A stretch of DNA of 64,000 nucleotides from Roseobacter weihaiensis (GCF_020622345.1 NZ_JACNMO010000004.1:1-64000), one strand, 5' to 3'; positions 51,667 to 60,834 are shown, counted from the stretch's first letter. Notes: generated by a model not told the origin, from the sequence alone. Numbers and translations: made by a program.

Positions 51667-52590
51667 ATGCAGGCCGCAGACACCCCGCAGCGCAGCTATG
51701 AGACACCCGTGCCGTCCGGGATGAATGCCGCCGGTCTGCGCCGGGATGCACGGCTGGAACGGTTGAAGCTCTTTGGCCTCAGTTCGCCCGCACTGCTGTT
51801 GGTGCTGGTGATCCTCGTCATTCCGGTGGGGTGGCTTTTCTATGTCTCCTTCATCGGGGCCAACGGCCAGTTTTCGCTTGAAAACTATGAGCGGATGATC
51901 ACCCGGAAATCCTATGCCCGCATTTTCGTGACCACTTTTCAGGTCAGCCTGCTGACCACGGGCCTGTGCATCCTGATCGGCTATCCGCTGGCCTATTTCC
52001 TGTCGCAACTGCCCAGCAGGCTTGCCAGCCTGTGCCTCATCACGGTGCTGCTGCCGTTCTGGACCTCGCTGCTGGTACGGACCTATGCTTGGCTGGTGCT
52101 GTTGCAAAAGCGCGGGCTGGTCAACGACTGGGGCATCTCGCTGGGCCTTTGGGAAGAGCCCATCAAGATGGTGCACAACATGACCGGCACGCTGATCGGC
52201 ATGGTGCATATCATGCTGCCCTTCCTGATCCTGCCGCTCTACAGCACGATGAAATCGATCAACCGCGATTATATGAATGCCGCCGCCAATCTGGGCGCGA
52301 GCCCCCGGCGGGCGTTCTGGAACGTGTTCTTTCCGCTCTCGACCCCGGGGCTTTTTGCCGGATCGCTGATGGTTTTCATCCTGTGTCTGGGTTTTTTCGT
52401 GACGCCTGCGGTGCTGGGCGGCGGTCGGGTCATCATGGTGTCGATGCAGATCGTCTCCAACATCGAGCTCTTCGTGAACTGGGGGGCGGCCAGCGCCCTG
52501 GGGGTGGTTCTGCTGGTGCTGACCATGGCCATTCTCTGGATCGCCTCGCGGTTCTTGCGGCTCGACCAGATCGCCGGCGGGGGGCATTGA
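51667..52590 (+). CDS. polyamine-type ABC transporter permease (PotB)
   Basis: The 307-residue permease has six helices and the family blocks LITVLLPFWTSLLVRTYAWLV and YMNAAANLGASPRRAFWNVFFP (the ATPase-contact loop). It begins one base after the ATPase stop. It pairs with the next gene to form the channel. Confidence 0.92.
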   Translation: MQAADTPQRSYETPVPSGMNAAGLRRDARLERLKLFGLSSPALLLVLVILVIPVGWLFYVSFIGANGQFSLENYERMITRKSYARIFVTTFQVSLLTTGLCILIGYPLAYFLSQLPSRLASLCLITVLLPFWTSLLVRTYAWLVLLQKRGLVNDWGISLGLWEEPIKMVHNMTGTLIGMVHIMLPFLILPLYSTMKSINRDYMNAAANLGASPRRAFWNVFFPLSTPGLFAGSLMVFILCLGFFVTPAVLGGGRVIMVSMQIVSNIELFVNWGAASALGVVLLVLTMAILWIASRFLRLDQIAGGGH

Positions 52591-52592
52591 GC

Positions 52593-53408
52593 ATGCGCTG
52601 GCTGACATCGCCCGCCACCGAGACGCAGGTGACCCATGGCCAGCGGCTTTGGCTTTATGTGCTGTCGGTTGTGATCATGATCCTGCTGGTGGTGCCGACG
52701 CTGATCGTGATCCCGATGTCCTTTTCAGACAGCCAGTATCTGGAGTTCCCGCCCGAGACCTGGTCTACCCGCTGGTATCAGAACTATTTCGGTTCGGCAG
52801 AGTGGATGCTGGCCACGCGCACCTCGCTCAAGGTGGCTTTTCTGACCATGCTGGTGGCCACCCCGATCGGCGTGCTGGCCGCCTATGGCTTGCACGCCTC
52901 ACAGGTCGCCTTTGTCCGCATCGCCTTCGTGCTGCTGATCACCCCCATGATGGTGCCGATCGTGCTGATCGCGGTTGGCGCGTTTTACGCCTATGTCAAG
53001 TTGCAGATCCTTTACACGGTCACCGGGCTGGTGCTGGCCCATACGGTGCTGGCCCTGCCGCTGGTGGTGATCGTGACCGGGGCGGCGCTCAAGGGCTATG
53101 ACATGAGCCAGGAGCAGGCCGCCCGTAGTCTGGGCGCGCCGCGCTGGAGGGCCTTTTTGACCGTGACGCTGCCGCAGATCAAATTCGCGGTGGTGACCAG
53201 TGCGCTTTTGTCTTTCCTGACCTCCTTCGACGAGGTGATCGTTGCCATGTTCATATCGGGCGGGGATAATCCCACTCTGACCCGCAACATGTTCAATGCG
53301 CTGCGCGACCAGATCGATCCGACCATCGCGTCGATCTCGACCATCATGGTGCTGGTGACAACCGGCGCGATGGTGCTGGCGCAGGTCTTCGGGCAGCAGA
53401 GGAAGTGA
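52593..53408 (+). CDS. polyamine-type ABC transporter permease (PotC)
   Basis: The 271-residue second permease has six helices, VIPMSFSDSQYLEFPPETWS and SQEQAARSLGAPRWRAFLTVTLPQIK (contact loop). It ends in a GTGA overlap with the DddQ-like cupin gene, so transporter and enzyme are translationally coupled. Confidence 0.92.
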   Translation: MRWLTSPATETQVTHGQRLWLYVLSVVIMILLVVPTLIVIPMSFSDSQYLEFPPETWSTRWYQNYFGSAEWMLATRTSLKVAFLTMLVATPIGVLAAYGLHASQVAFVRIAFVLLITPMMVPIVLIAVGAFYAYVKLQILYTVTGLVLAHTVLALPLVVIVTGAALKGYDMSQEQAARSLGAPRWRAFLTVTLPQIKFAVVTSALLSFLTSFDEVIVAMFISGGDNPTLTRNMFNALRDQIDPTIASISTIMVLVTTGAMVLAQVFGQQRK

Positions 53409-54040
53409 CGCACCGACTGGCCCTGCGTACCCTGCTGGACGCCGCAGCAGAAAAGCTGCAGTCCTCCGGGAACGACATGGCAGAGGCCGTGGCGGATGCG
53501 CTTGTGCAGACCACGCTGCCTGCCGATGGGCCACCGCCTGCCACCGTCAGGCCGTGCGAGGCCTTGACCGCAGCGGTGGCGCACTCAAACGACCCGCTGT
53601 TCGGACGCGCGGTGGAGGCCCTGTTGTCGCTCCCCTGGCGTGCCCCCGGCTTTGGCAGATTACCTGCCAGGCTGGCCGACCGGATGGCCGTTGTCGAACT
53701 CCTGGGTCCCACGGGATATATCCGCCATAAGGCCGTTCGCGTTGGGTTTCTGTTTCAGGACGCGCAGCTTGGCTACCCTCCCCACAGCCACGCCGCCGAA
53801 GAGATCTATCTGCTGTTGCAAGGTCAGGCGGACTGGCAGATCGACGGGCGCCCCATCGGTCTGTGCAGGGCGGGAAAGCTCGTCCACCATCTGCCCTGGC
53901 AGCCCCACGCGATGCAGACGGCGAAAGAGCCGTTGCTGGCCCTCTGGGCTTGGCGCGGAGAGATCGGCGCAGATCACTACCGCCTGGAGGCCCCTGCGTC
54001 ATGCGGGGCCGGTGGCCCCCCCGGCTCTGCTGAGCCCTGA
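53405..54040 (+). CDS. DddQ-family cupin (DMSP-lyase-like)
   Basis: The 211-residue protein contains the cupin motif of the DMSP-lyase-like family: YPPHSHAAEEIYLLLQGQADW, with H127, H129, E133 and Y135, and, in the second half, VHHLPWQPHAM with H161 or H162. These are the metal and catalytic positions of DddQ and related lyases that split DMSP into dimethyl sulfide and acrylate. Many members of this family are not DMSP lyases, so activity is not assured. The start GTG overlaps the PotC stop. It is coupled to an amine-type ABC importer, a context that suggests a lyase or isomerase acting on an imported onium or amine compound. Confidence 0.75.
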   Translation: MTHRLALRTLLDAAAEKLQSSGNDMAEAVADALVQTTLPADGPPPATVRPCEALTAAVAHSNDPLFGRAVEALLSLPWRAPGFGRLPARLADRMAVVELLGPTGYIRHKAVRVGFLFQDAQLGYPPHSHAAEEIYLLLQGQADWQIDGRPIGLCRAGKLVHHLPWQPHAMQTAKEPLLALWAWRGEIGADHYRLEAPASCGAGGPPGSAEP

Positions 54041-54053
54041 AATGAGGATACCC

Positions 54054-54419
54054 ATGATTGACCCGCAAAGCTTTGGCGATTTGTCCAGCCTTGATGTGGG
54101 CGGTTTCGCCCCCAAACCCACAACCCTGACACCGGGACAGCAGGAGGCGGCCCGAAAGCTCTGGAGTTCCGAGGATGGGCTGACCTCCATCGGGGTCTGG
54201 GAATGCACGCCAGGTCATTTTACCGCGGACCGGACCGGCGGCGGTGAATACTGCCACATCCTGTCGGGGCGCGCCACGGTGTGCAACAGCGACGGCTCGG
54301 CGTCCCGCGACATCGGGCCGGGGGATCTGCTGATCCTGCCGCAGGGCTGGACGGGAGAGTGGATCATCCACGCGCAGATGCGCAAGCTCTACATCATCAG
54401 CGCGGCCGCTTCCGGCTGA
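54054..54419 (+). CDS. small cupin-domain protein
   Basis: The 121-residue protein is one cupin barrel with VWECTPGHFTADRTGGGEYCHILSG and GPGDLLILPQGWTGEWIIH (a cupin_3-type pattern, as in ureidoglycine aminohydrolase-like proteins). The first motif lacks the usual His pair, having ADRTGGGEYCHI, so metal use is uncertain. I start at ATG 54054 (GAGGA upstream). It lies between the DddQ-like and GMC genes in one operon; it may be a stabilising or sensing accessory. Confidence 0.8.
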   Translation: MIDPQSFGDLSSLDVGGFAPKPTTLTPGQQEAARKLWSSEDGLTSIGVWECTPGHFTADRTGGGEYCHILSGRATVCNSDGSASRDIGPGDLLILPQGWTGEWIIHAQMRKLYIISAAASG

Positions 54420-54478
54420 GCGGGATCAGCGAATGCGTTGTCACAGCGAAGAGAGACATAAGAGGTCGAAGCCGAGGC

Positions 54479-56098
54479 ATGTCTGAATTTGATTTCATCG
54501 TCGTCGGTGCGGGATCGGCAGGCTGTGTGCTGGCCAACCGTTTGACCGAGAACGGTAAACACTCGGTTTTACTGCTCGAGGCCGGAGGCAGTGACCTCAA
54601 TCTCTGGATCTGGATGCCGATCGGATACGGCAAGACCTTTTACAAACGCAGCGTCAACTGGATGTATCAGACCGAGCCGAACGCCGCGCTGGACAACCGG
54701 GTCTCCTACTGGCCGCGGGGCAAGTTGATGGGGGGGTCGAGCGCAATCAATGCGATGGTCTACATCCGCGGCCAGCCGGAAGATTTTGACGACTGGCACC
54801 GGATGGGCAATCCCGGCTGGGGCTGGGACGATGTGCTGCCCTATTTCCGCAAATCCGAGACCAACGACCGGGGCGCAGACGATTTTCGCGGCGGTGACGG
54901 GCCCTTGCATGTGGCGTCGATGGAACGTGATCTGCACGCGCTCTGCCAGAGCTTTATCGCGGCAGGCCGGCAGCTTCAGATCCGGCACAACACCGATTTC
55001 AACGGGGCCTTTCAAGAAGGGCTCGGCACCTATCAGAACACCGCCAAGGGAGGCATGCGCATGTCCGCCGCGCGCGCCTATATCGGGCCTGCAAAGCGCC
55101 GCCGCAATCTGACAATTGCCAAAGGCGCGCTGGCAACGAAAATTCTGTTTGAGGATAAACGGGCCACAGGCGTCTGTTACCGTCAGAACGGCAGGCTGAA
55201 ACGCGTTACTGCCCGGCGCGAAGTGATCCTGTCCGCAGGCGCGATCAACTCGCCGCAGCTTTTGCAACTTTCGGGGGTTGGTCCGGGGGCCTTGCTGCGC
55301 GACCGGGGGATCGAGGTCGTGCACGCGCTGAATGGAGTGGGGCGGCATTTGCAGGACCATCTGGCGATTGACTTCCTCTATCGCGCAAAAGTGCCCACGC
55401 TCAACACGCAGCTGCAGGGCTGGCACCGAAAACTGTTCCAGGGGATGCGGTATGCGCTGACGCGGCGCGGCCCGCTGTCCGTGGGCGTCAATCAGGCGGG
55501 TGGGTTTGTGTACTCACGACCGGGGCTGGCGCGCCCCAACATGCAGGTGTTTTTCTCGCCTGTCAGCTACACCAAGGCGCCGCCGGGCAAGCGGCCGTTG
55601 ATGAACCCCGATCCGTTTCCGGGTTTCCTGATGGGGGCGCAACCCACCCGCCCGACGAGCCGGGGTCATATTGAAATCCGCTCGGCCGATCCCCTCGCGC
55701 CGCCTGCGATCTATCCCAACTACCTCGCCACGGAGCTGGATATACAGGAGATGATCGAGGCCTCGAAACTGATGCGGCACCTGGCGTCGGCTCCCGCGCT
55801 TGCAGAGATCATCGAGACGGAATTGGCACCGGGACCCCAGGTTCAAACAGATAAGGATTTTCTGGCCGATTGCCGTGCCCGCGCAGGTACCGTCTTTCAC
55901 CCGGTCAGCACGTGCCGCATGGGGCCAGACCCGGCAAGCGATGTGGTGAATGCGCATCTTCGGGTGCACGGGCTGGAGGGTTTGCGCGTTGTGGACGCGT
56001 CTGTTTTTCCGACGATTGTCTCCGGCAACACCAATGCCGCTGCCATCATGGTGGGGGAAAAGGCTTCCGATCTCATTCTGCGGGAGGTCGCGATGTAA
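54479..56098 (+). CDS. GMC-family flavin oxidoreductase (choline-dehydrogenase-like)
   Basis: The 539-residue flavoenzyme has the FAD motif VVGAGSAGCVLANRLTENG, the GMC signature RGKLMGGSSAINAMVYIRG, ILSAGAINSPQLLQLSGVG, and the active-site block VFHPVSTCRMGPD with SGNTNAAAIMVGEKASD. It would oxidise an alcohol to an aldehyde or acid, as choline or 3-hydroxypropionate dehydrogenases do. It is the last gene of the amine/onium operon, so it probably oxidises an alcohol made from the imported compound. Confidence 0.9.
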   Translation: MSEFDFIVVGAGSAGCVLANRLTENGKHSVLLLEAGGSDLNLWIWMPIGYGKTFYKRSVNWMYQTEPNAALDNRVSYWPRGKLMGGSSAINAMVYIRGQPEDFDDWHRMGNPGWGWDDVLPYFRKSETNDRGADDFRGGDGPLHVASMERDLHALCQSFIAAGRQLQIRHNTDFNGAFQEGLGTYQNTAKGGMRMSAARAYIGPAKRRRNLTIAKGALATKILFEDKRATGVCYRQNGRLKRVTARREVILSAGAINSPQLLQLSGVGPGALLRDRGIEVVHALNGVGRHLQDHLAIDFLYRAKVPTLNTQLQGWHRKLFQGMRYALTRRGPLSVGVNQAGGFVYSRPGLARPNMQVFFSPVSYTKAPPGKRPLMNPDPFPGFLMGAQPTRPTSRGHIEIRSADPLAPPAIYPNYLATELDIQEMIEASKLMRHLASAPALAEIIETELAPGPQVQTDKDFLADCRARAGTVFHPVSTCRMGPDPASDVVNAHLRVHGLEGLRVVDASVFPTIVSGNTNAAAIMVGEKASDLILREVAM

Positions 56099-56161
56099 CC
56101 GGGCCGTCGTCCCCAAAGCCCGCCGGGCATCGGGTCCGTTCAGGGGATATGTTAATTCCTG

Positions 56162-56186
56162 TTGACTTGTATGGTAGTAGGCAAGT
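56162..56186 (+). promoter_or_regulatory. promoter-like hexamer with ACTTG/CAAGT repeat before the GntR gene
   Basis: TTGACT (56162-56167) resembles a -35 element. Overlapping it is an inverted repeat ACTTG (56165-56169) and CAAGT (56182-56186), the size expected for a FadR-type GntR operator. It precedes the GntR gene by about 25 bases and may mediate self-control and control of the downstream TRAP operon. Confidence 0.45.
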
Positions 56187-56208
56187 ATCGTGCCTGGGGG
56201 AGGAACAA

Positions 56209-56925
56209 ATGGCATTGGCGTTGGTCGATATCGATGCTTGGCAACTGGATCATGGCAAAGCCGTGAGCCCGCAGCTTCGCATCGTTCTGCGCAGCCGGAT
56301 CATCCGGAACGACCTGAAACCCATGTGTCGCCTGTCAGAGCCCGAGCTTGCCAAGGAATACGGCGTCAGCCGCCAACCCGTCCGCGAGGCTTTCATCACG
56401 CTGGTGGACGAGGGCTTGCTCGAGATCCGCCCCCAACGTGGCACTTTCGTCAAACGTATCGATTTTGAGGCCGTGCTGAATGGTCGCTTCGTACGCGAAG
56501 CGGTCGAAGCCGATATCGTCGGAAAACTCGCGGAACGCGCTGATCCGGCGCTGATCCGCCACCTGCGAGAACAATTGACCGAACAGTCCCGCGTGGCAGA
56601 CAGATCACCCGAACAGTTCATAGAACTGGACGAGACGTTCCATATCTCCCTTGCGTCGGCTGCGGGGTTGAAAGGGGTTTGGGACTATCTCGAACCGGTC
56701 AAGTCGCAGATGGACCGGGTACGTTTCATCACCTTCGAGGAGTTGCCGATCGCCAGGCTGATCCGGCAACATACCGAAATTGTCGATCAGATAGAGCGGC
56801 AGGACGTCGCGGCAGCAAAAGCGGCCACGCGCCAGCATCTGCGCGAGATATTGAATTCATTACCTGAAATTCAGGAGCTTTACCCTGATTATTTCGAAAA
56901 TTCACGGGCGCTGACCGGCGAATAA
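56209..56925 (+). CDS. GntR-family (FCD) transcriptional regulator
   Basis: The 238-residue regulator has a winged helix (about 20-85; RSRIIRNDLKPMCRLSEPELAKEYGVSRQPV in blocks) and an FCD ligand-binding domain (about 95-225; FIELDETFHISLASAAGL, HTEIVDQIERQDVAAAKAATRQHL, with the metal-binding Asp and His positions). The ATG has GGGGGAGG just upstream. It directly precedes dctPQM and the dehydrogenase on the same strand, so it probably represses them until a sugar acid or polyol binds. Confidence 0.92.
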   Translation: MALALVDIDAWQLDHGKAVSPQLRIVLRSRIIRNDLKPMCRLSEPELAKEYGVSRQPVREAFITLVDEGLLEIRPQRGTFVKRIDFEAVLNGRFVREAVEADIVGKLAERADPALIRHLREQLTEQSRVADRSPEQFIELDETFHISLASAAGLKGVWDYLEPVKSQMDRVRFITFEELPIARLIRQHTEIVDQIERQDVAAAKAATRQHLREILNSLPEIQELYPDYFENSRALTGE

Positions 56926-56951
56926 AAAGCAAACGAGACGGAGGAGACAAC

Positions 56952-57929
56952 ATGACATTTATTTCAGGGATCAAGAAACTGGCCGTGGCAGGGTGCCTGG
57001 CCGCTATAGCCAGTACGGCAGCGTATAGTCAGGAGATGACGCTGAAACTCGGGCACTTGGCCAACGAGCAGAATTCCTGGCACCTGGCGGCGGTGAAATT
57101 CGGGGAAGAGCTGAGTGCGCTGACCGACGGTCGGATTGCTGTCGAAGTGTTCCCGAACGAGTCCCTCGGCAAGGAGATTGATCTTATCAACGGGATGCAG
57201 CTTGGCACGGTGGATATGACGATTACCGGCGAAAGCCTGCAGAACTGGGCCCCGATGGCGGCCTTGCTGGCGGTGCCTTACGCCTATCGCTCGCTGGAGC
57301 ATATGGACGAGGTTGCGGGCGGTGAGATTGGCGAGGCCGTCAAGGCACAGATCATCGAAAAGGCCCAGGTCCGTCCCATTGCCTATTTTGCGCGCGGTCC
57401 CCGCAATCTGACGTCACAACGTCCCATCATGTCACCTGCTGATCTGGACGGGATGAAGATGCGGGTCCCGAACGTACCGCTGTTTGTCGATGTGTGGAAG
57501 TCGCTTGGGGCCGCACCCACCCCGATGGCCTTTTCCGAAGTGTTCACCTCGCTGCAGAGCGGTGTCATTGACGGGCAGGAAAACCCGCTGGCCCTGATCC
57601 GGTCCGCGAACTTCAACGAGGTTCAGGGCTATGTGAACCAGACCGAACATGTCCGGTCCTGGATTTATCTGACGATTGCGGAATCGACCTGGGCCAGGCT
57701 GTCCGAGGCGGATCAGGCTGCCGTGATCGAGGCGGGGGCCCGCGCGCAGGCGTATGAGCGTACCCTGCTGCTCGAAAGCCTCGCCGCGGACAAGGCGTAT
57801 CTTGAAGACAAGGGCATGGAATTCGTCGATGTGGACGGTGCAGCGTTTCAGGCCGCCGCCCGAGATGCGGTTCTGGCAAATGTCTCGGATGAGATCAAAC
57901 CCATTGTCGAAGACCTCTTTGCCAACTGA
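56952..57929 (+). CDS. dctP: TRAP transporter binding protein DctP
   Basis: The 325-residue precursor has a signal peptide ending STAAYSQ (about 1-26) and the DctP fold: LKLGHLANEQNSWHLAAVKFGEE, VFPNESLGKEIDLINGMQLGTVDM, DLDGMKMRVPNVPLFVDVWKSLGA, including the arginine of the MRVP motif that clamps the carboxylate of the ligand. It delivers an organic acid to DctQM. A perfect hairpin follows before dctQ. Confidence 0.93.
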   Translation: MTFISGIKKLAVAGCLAAIASTAAYSQEMTLKLGHLANEQNSWHLAAVKFGEELSALTDGRIAVEVFPNESLGKEIDLINGMQLGTVDMTITGESLQNWAPMAALLAVPYAYRSLEHMDEVAGGEIGEAVKAQIIEKAQVRPIAYFARGPRNLTSQRPIMSPADLDGMKMRVPNVPLFVDVWKSLGAAPTPMAFSEVFTSLQSGVIDGQENPLALIRSANFNEVQGYVNQTEHVRSWIYLTIAESTWARLSEADQAAVIEAGARAQAYERTLLLESLAADKAYLEDKGMEFVDVDGAAFQAAARDAVLANVSDEIKPIVEDLFAN

Positions 57930-57953
57930 GGCATCGGGTTTTCGATACTCCCC

Positions 57954-57982
57954 GAAGCTGCCGGGCCTGGCCCGGCAGCTTC
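57954..57982 (+). repeat. perfect 12-bp stem-loop between dctP and dctQ
   Basis: GAAGCTGCCGGG (57954-57965) pairs perfectly with CCCGGCAGCTTC (57971-57982) around CCTGG. No T-run follows. It is the strongest hairpin of the window and fits partial termination or stabilisation of dctP mRNA. Confidence 0.8.
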
Positions 57983-58007
57983 TCTATCTCTGACCGGGGC
58001 CTCATCA

Positions 58008-58505
58008 ATGCGCAAAGCTGAAAAGATCATCTTTCACTTTTGTCGGGCGGGCATCGGCCTGTCATTTCTGGTTCTGATCGTGGCGGTGCTCACGCAGGTC
58101 ATTGGCCGGACCTTGAGCGCGTCGCCGATCTGGACCGAAGAGCTGACCCGCTACGCGATGCTCTACATGGTGGCGTTCGGGGCCGGGTTGTCCCTGCGGT
58201 CAGGTGATCTGGTCAATGTCGATGTGGTCTGCGATGCCCTGGGCGGTCACTGGCCCTGGCGTCTGAGGCTGATCTCTGCGACCGCCACTGCGGGGCTTTG
58301 TGCCTATCTGGTTCCGGCCGCCTGGAAATACGTCTCCATTGGTGCGCTGCAAACCTCTCCTGCGATGGCGGTCCGGATGGATTACGTGCATTTCTCTGTG
58401 ATGGCGCTTTTGATCCTGCTGTGCCTGTTTGCGTCTTTCAGGGTCCTTGGCATGATTTTTCTGGGCGATGACGGTCTGCCGGATGCGCGCGAGGATACGG
58501 TCTAG
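58008..58505 (+). CDS. dctQ: TRAP transporter small permease DctQ
   Basis: The 165-residue protein has four membrane helices with the family stretch SPIWTEELTRYAMLYMVAFGAGLSL. It bridges DctP and DctM. The stop overlaps the dctM GTG by one base (TAGTG). Confidence 0.9.
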   Translation: MRKAEKIIFHFCRAGIGLSFLVLIVAVLTQVIGRTLSASPIWTEELTRYAMLYMVAFGAGLSLRSGDLVNVDVVCDALGGHWPWRLRLISATATAGLCAYLVPAAWKYVSIGALQTSPAMAVRMDYVHFSVMALLILLCLFASFRVLGMIFLGDDGLPDAREDTV

Positions 58506-59782
58506 TGGGTCTGACCATTCTCATCGCGGTCTTTGTCCTCGGCCTCGTGATCGGCATTCCGGTGGCTGTGACGCTGGGCCTCAGCTCCCTGTGTTATCTG
58601 CTTGTTATGGGCCTGCCACCGGTTGTCATGCCGCAAAAGATGTATGCGGGCATGGATGTCTTTGTGTTGCTCAGCATCCCCGGTTTCATCCTTGCGGGCA
58701 ATCTAATGAACCGCGGCGGGATTACGGAACGGATCATCCGCTTTGCAAATTCGCTCGTCGGCTGGATCAGGGGCGGGTTGGGTCTGACCAATGTCGGCGC
58801 CTCCATGCTCTTTGGTGGCATCACCGGCACCGCGGTGGCCGATGCCGCCTCCATTGGGGGGGTGATGATCCCGGGCATGAAGAAAGCGGGCTACCCGGCG
58901 GATTTCTCTGCTGCGGTGACGGCGGCATCCTCGACGGTCGGGCCGATCATACCGCCCAGCGTGCCGATGATTATCGTCGGCGCGCTGTCGGGCATCTCTG
59001 TCGGCAAGATGTTCCTCGCGGGGGCCATTCCGGGCATCCTGATGGGCTTTGCGATGATGATTACCACCTATCTGATCGCCCGCCGCAAGAGATTTCCGAA
59101 ACAGGCATGGCAAGGCGTCGGTGAAATCGGCAGGTCTTTTGCCGGTGCCTTCTGGGCCATCGCAATGACCGGGATCATCCTCTACGGGCTGTTGAGCGGC
59201 ATCGCCACCCCTACGGAAACCGCTGTTGTCGCAAGCCTTTACGCGATGGCGGTGGGGGTGCTGATCTACCGCGAGCTCCCGTTGCGGGCGATCCCCGGCA
59301 TTGTCATTGATAGTGCCGTGTCCGCGTCAGGTATCCTCATTCTGGTGGGCTTTGCCAATGTGTTCGGCTGGATCCTCGTGTCAGAGCGTATCCCGCAGGC
59401 CATCGCGGCGGCGGTTCTGTCCTTTACCGACAACAAGTTCGTGGTGATCATCATCGTGAATATCCTGCTGCTCTTTGTGGGCATGTTCATGGAGACGATT
59501 GCCGCCTTGATCATCCTCTTTGTGCCGCTGCTGACCCTGGCGCAGGCGGTGGGGATCGATCCGCTGCATTTTGCGACCTTTGCGGTGCTGAACCTGATGA
59601 TCGGGCTGACAACGCCGCCGCTTGGGGTCTGCCTCTTTGTCTGTGCCGGGATCGCCCGGCAGCCGCTTACGCCGGTCGTGCGCGCAATCATTCCCTTTAT
59701 CATCACGAATATCTCAATCCTGCTGTTGGTGTCTTATGTTCCGGCACTCGCAACGTGGTTGCCATCGATTGTCTTGCAATAG
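58505..59782 (+). CDS. dctM: TRAP transporter large permease DctM
   Basis: The 425-residue sodium-coupled permease has about twelve helices, with GGITGTAVADAASIGGVMIPGM, the AASSTVGPIIPPSVPMII core and GLTTPPLGVCLFVCAGIA near the end. It starts at GTG 58505. It drives uptake by DctP using the sodium gradient. The dehydrogenase gene follows 9 bases later. Confidence 0.93.
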   Translation: MGLTILIAVFVLGLVIGIPVAVTLGLSSLCYLLVMGLPPVVMPQKMYAGMDVFVLLSIPGFILAGNLMNRGGITERIIRFANSLVGWIRGGLGLTNVGASMLFGGITGTAVADAASIGGVMIPGMKKAGYPADFSAAVTAASSTVGPIIPPSVPMIIVGALSGISVGKMFLAGAIPGILMGFAMMITTYLIARRKRFPKQAWQGVGEIGRSFAGAFWAIAMTGIILYGLLSGIATPTETAVVASLYAMAVGVLIYRELPLRAIPGIVIDSAVSASGILILVGFANVFGWILVSERIPQAIAAAVLSFTDNKFVVIIIVNILLLFVGMFMETIAALIILFVPLLTLAQAVGIDPLHFATFAVLNLMIGLTTPPLGVCLFVCAGIARQPLTPVVRAIIPFIITNISILLLVSYVPALATWLPSIVLQ

Positions 59783-59790
59783 GAGCGCCC

Positions 59791-60834
59791 GTGACCCTGA
59801 AGGCCTGTACCCTGTACGCCCGGAATGATCTGCGCGTTGACGAGATTGAAAAGCCCGACCGGCAAGGCTGTGAGGTGCTGGTGGCGGTCTCGCATGGGGG
59901 GATTTGCGGGTCCGATCTGCACTATTTTCAGCACGGCGGCTTTGGGCCGGTGCGGGTGCGAGAGCCCCTCATTCTGGGCCATGAGATATCGGGGACTGTT
60001 TTGGAGGTTCCCCCGGAGGCAGGGGAGCTGGCCATCGGTGACAAGGTCGCTGTCAGTCCGAGCCGGCCCTGTCATACCTGTCACCATTGCAGCAGGGAGG
60101 AATTTCAGCACTGTGAAAACATGCGGTTTCTTGGGTCAGCACGGACATTTCCCCATGTGCAGGGCGGGTTCCGCAGCCAGATATGCGTCCCTGCGGAGCA
60201 GTGCCACCGGGTTGGCGCTGGCACCTCTCTCGCGCATGCAGCTTGCGCCGAGCCCCTGGCGGTCTGCTTGCACGCGGCACTTCAGGCCGGGGATCTGGCG
60301 GGTAAAAAAGTGCTGGTGACCGGGGCCGGTCCGATTGGTGCGCTTTGTGTGGCCGTCGCGGCGCGCGGGGGGGCGGATGAGATTATCGTGACGGATCTTT
60401 TTGACTTTACGCTCTCAAAAGCGCTTCAGATGGGGGCAACGGGTGGCATCAATGTGCGCACCAGCCCACATGATCTTGAAAAATACTGTGCGGAAAGAGG
60501 GCTGTTTGATGTGGTCTTTGAATGCTCTGCCGCGGCACCGGCGATCCTGGGCGCGATAGCGGCTGTGCGCCCGCGCGGGACGATTGTTCAGGTTGGGGTC
60601 GCCGGAAGTCTGAACCTGCCGATCAATGCGATTGTCGGCAAGGAAATAACGTTCCAAGGAACGCATCGCTTTCATCCCGAGTTTGCGGAAGCGGTCGCAC
60701 TGATCGATAGCAAGGCGATCGATGTGTCGCCAATTCTCACCCAGACCTTTTCGGTTGATGACGCGATATCTGCCTTTGAAGCAGCGACGCAAAGAGAGAG
60801 CGCTGTCAAAGTGCAACTCATATTCAATCCGTAG
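59791..60834 (+). CDS. zinc-dependent polyol/sugar-acid dehydrogenase (L-idonate 5-dehydrogenase-like)
   Basis: The 347-residue medium-chain dehydrogenase has the catalytic zinc Cys in GGICGSDLHYFQHGG, the GHEISG block, the four-Cys structural loop (C-TC-HC-...C), the nucleotide-binding GAGPIGALCVAVAARGGA and the VTDLFDFTLSKA turn. It most resembles L-idonate 5-dehydrogenases and sorbitol dehydrogenases. It starts at GTG 59791 with AGGAG directly upstream. Its place after dctPQM suggests it oxidises the imported sugar acid or polyol. The substrate is inferred. Confidence 0.88.
   Translation: MTLKACTLYARNDLRVDEIEKPDRQGCEVLVAVSHGGICGSDLHYFQHGGFGPVRVREPLILGHEISGTVLEVPPEAGELAIGDKVAVSPSRPCHTCHHCSREEFQHCENMRFLGSARTFPHVQGGFRSQICVPAEQCHRVGAGTSLAHAACAEPLAVCLHAALQAGDLAGKKVLVTGAGPIGALCVAVAARGGADEIIVTDLFDFTLSKALQMGATGGINVRTSPHDLEKYCAERGLFDVVFECSAAAPAILGAIAAVRPRGTIVQVGVAGSLNLPINAIVGKEITFQGTHRFHPEFAEAVALIDSKAIDVSPILTQTFSVDDAISAFEAATQRESAVKVQLIFNP

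Noticed and set aside
53405-54040. Calling the DddQ-like gene a proven DMSP lyase
   Set aside because: The metal and catalytic positions fit, but the family includes members without lyase activity and the operon points to other substrates as well.
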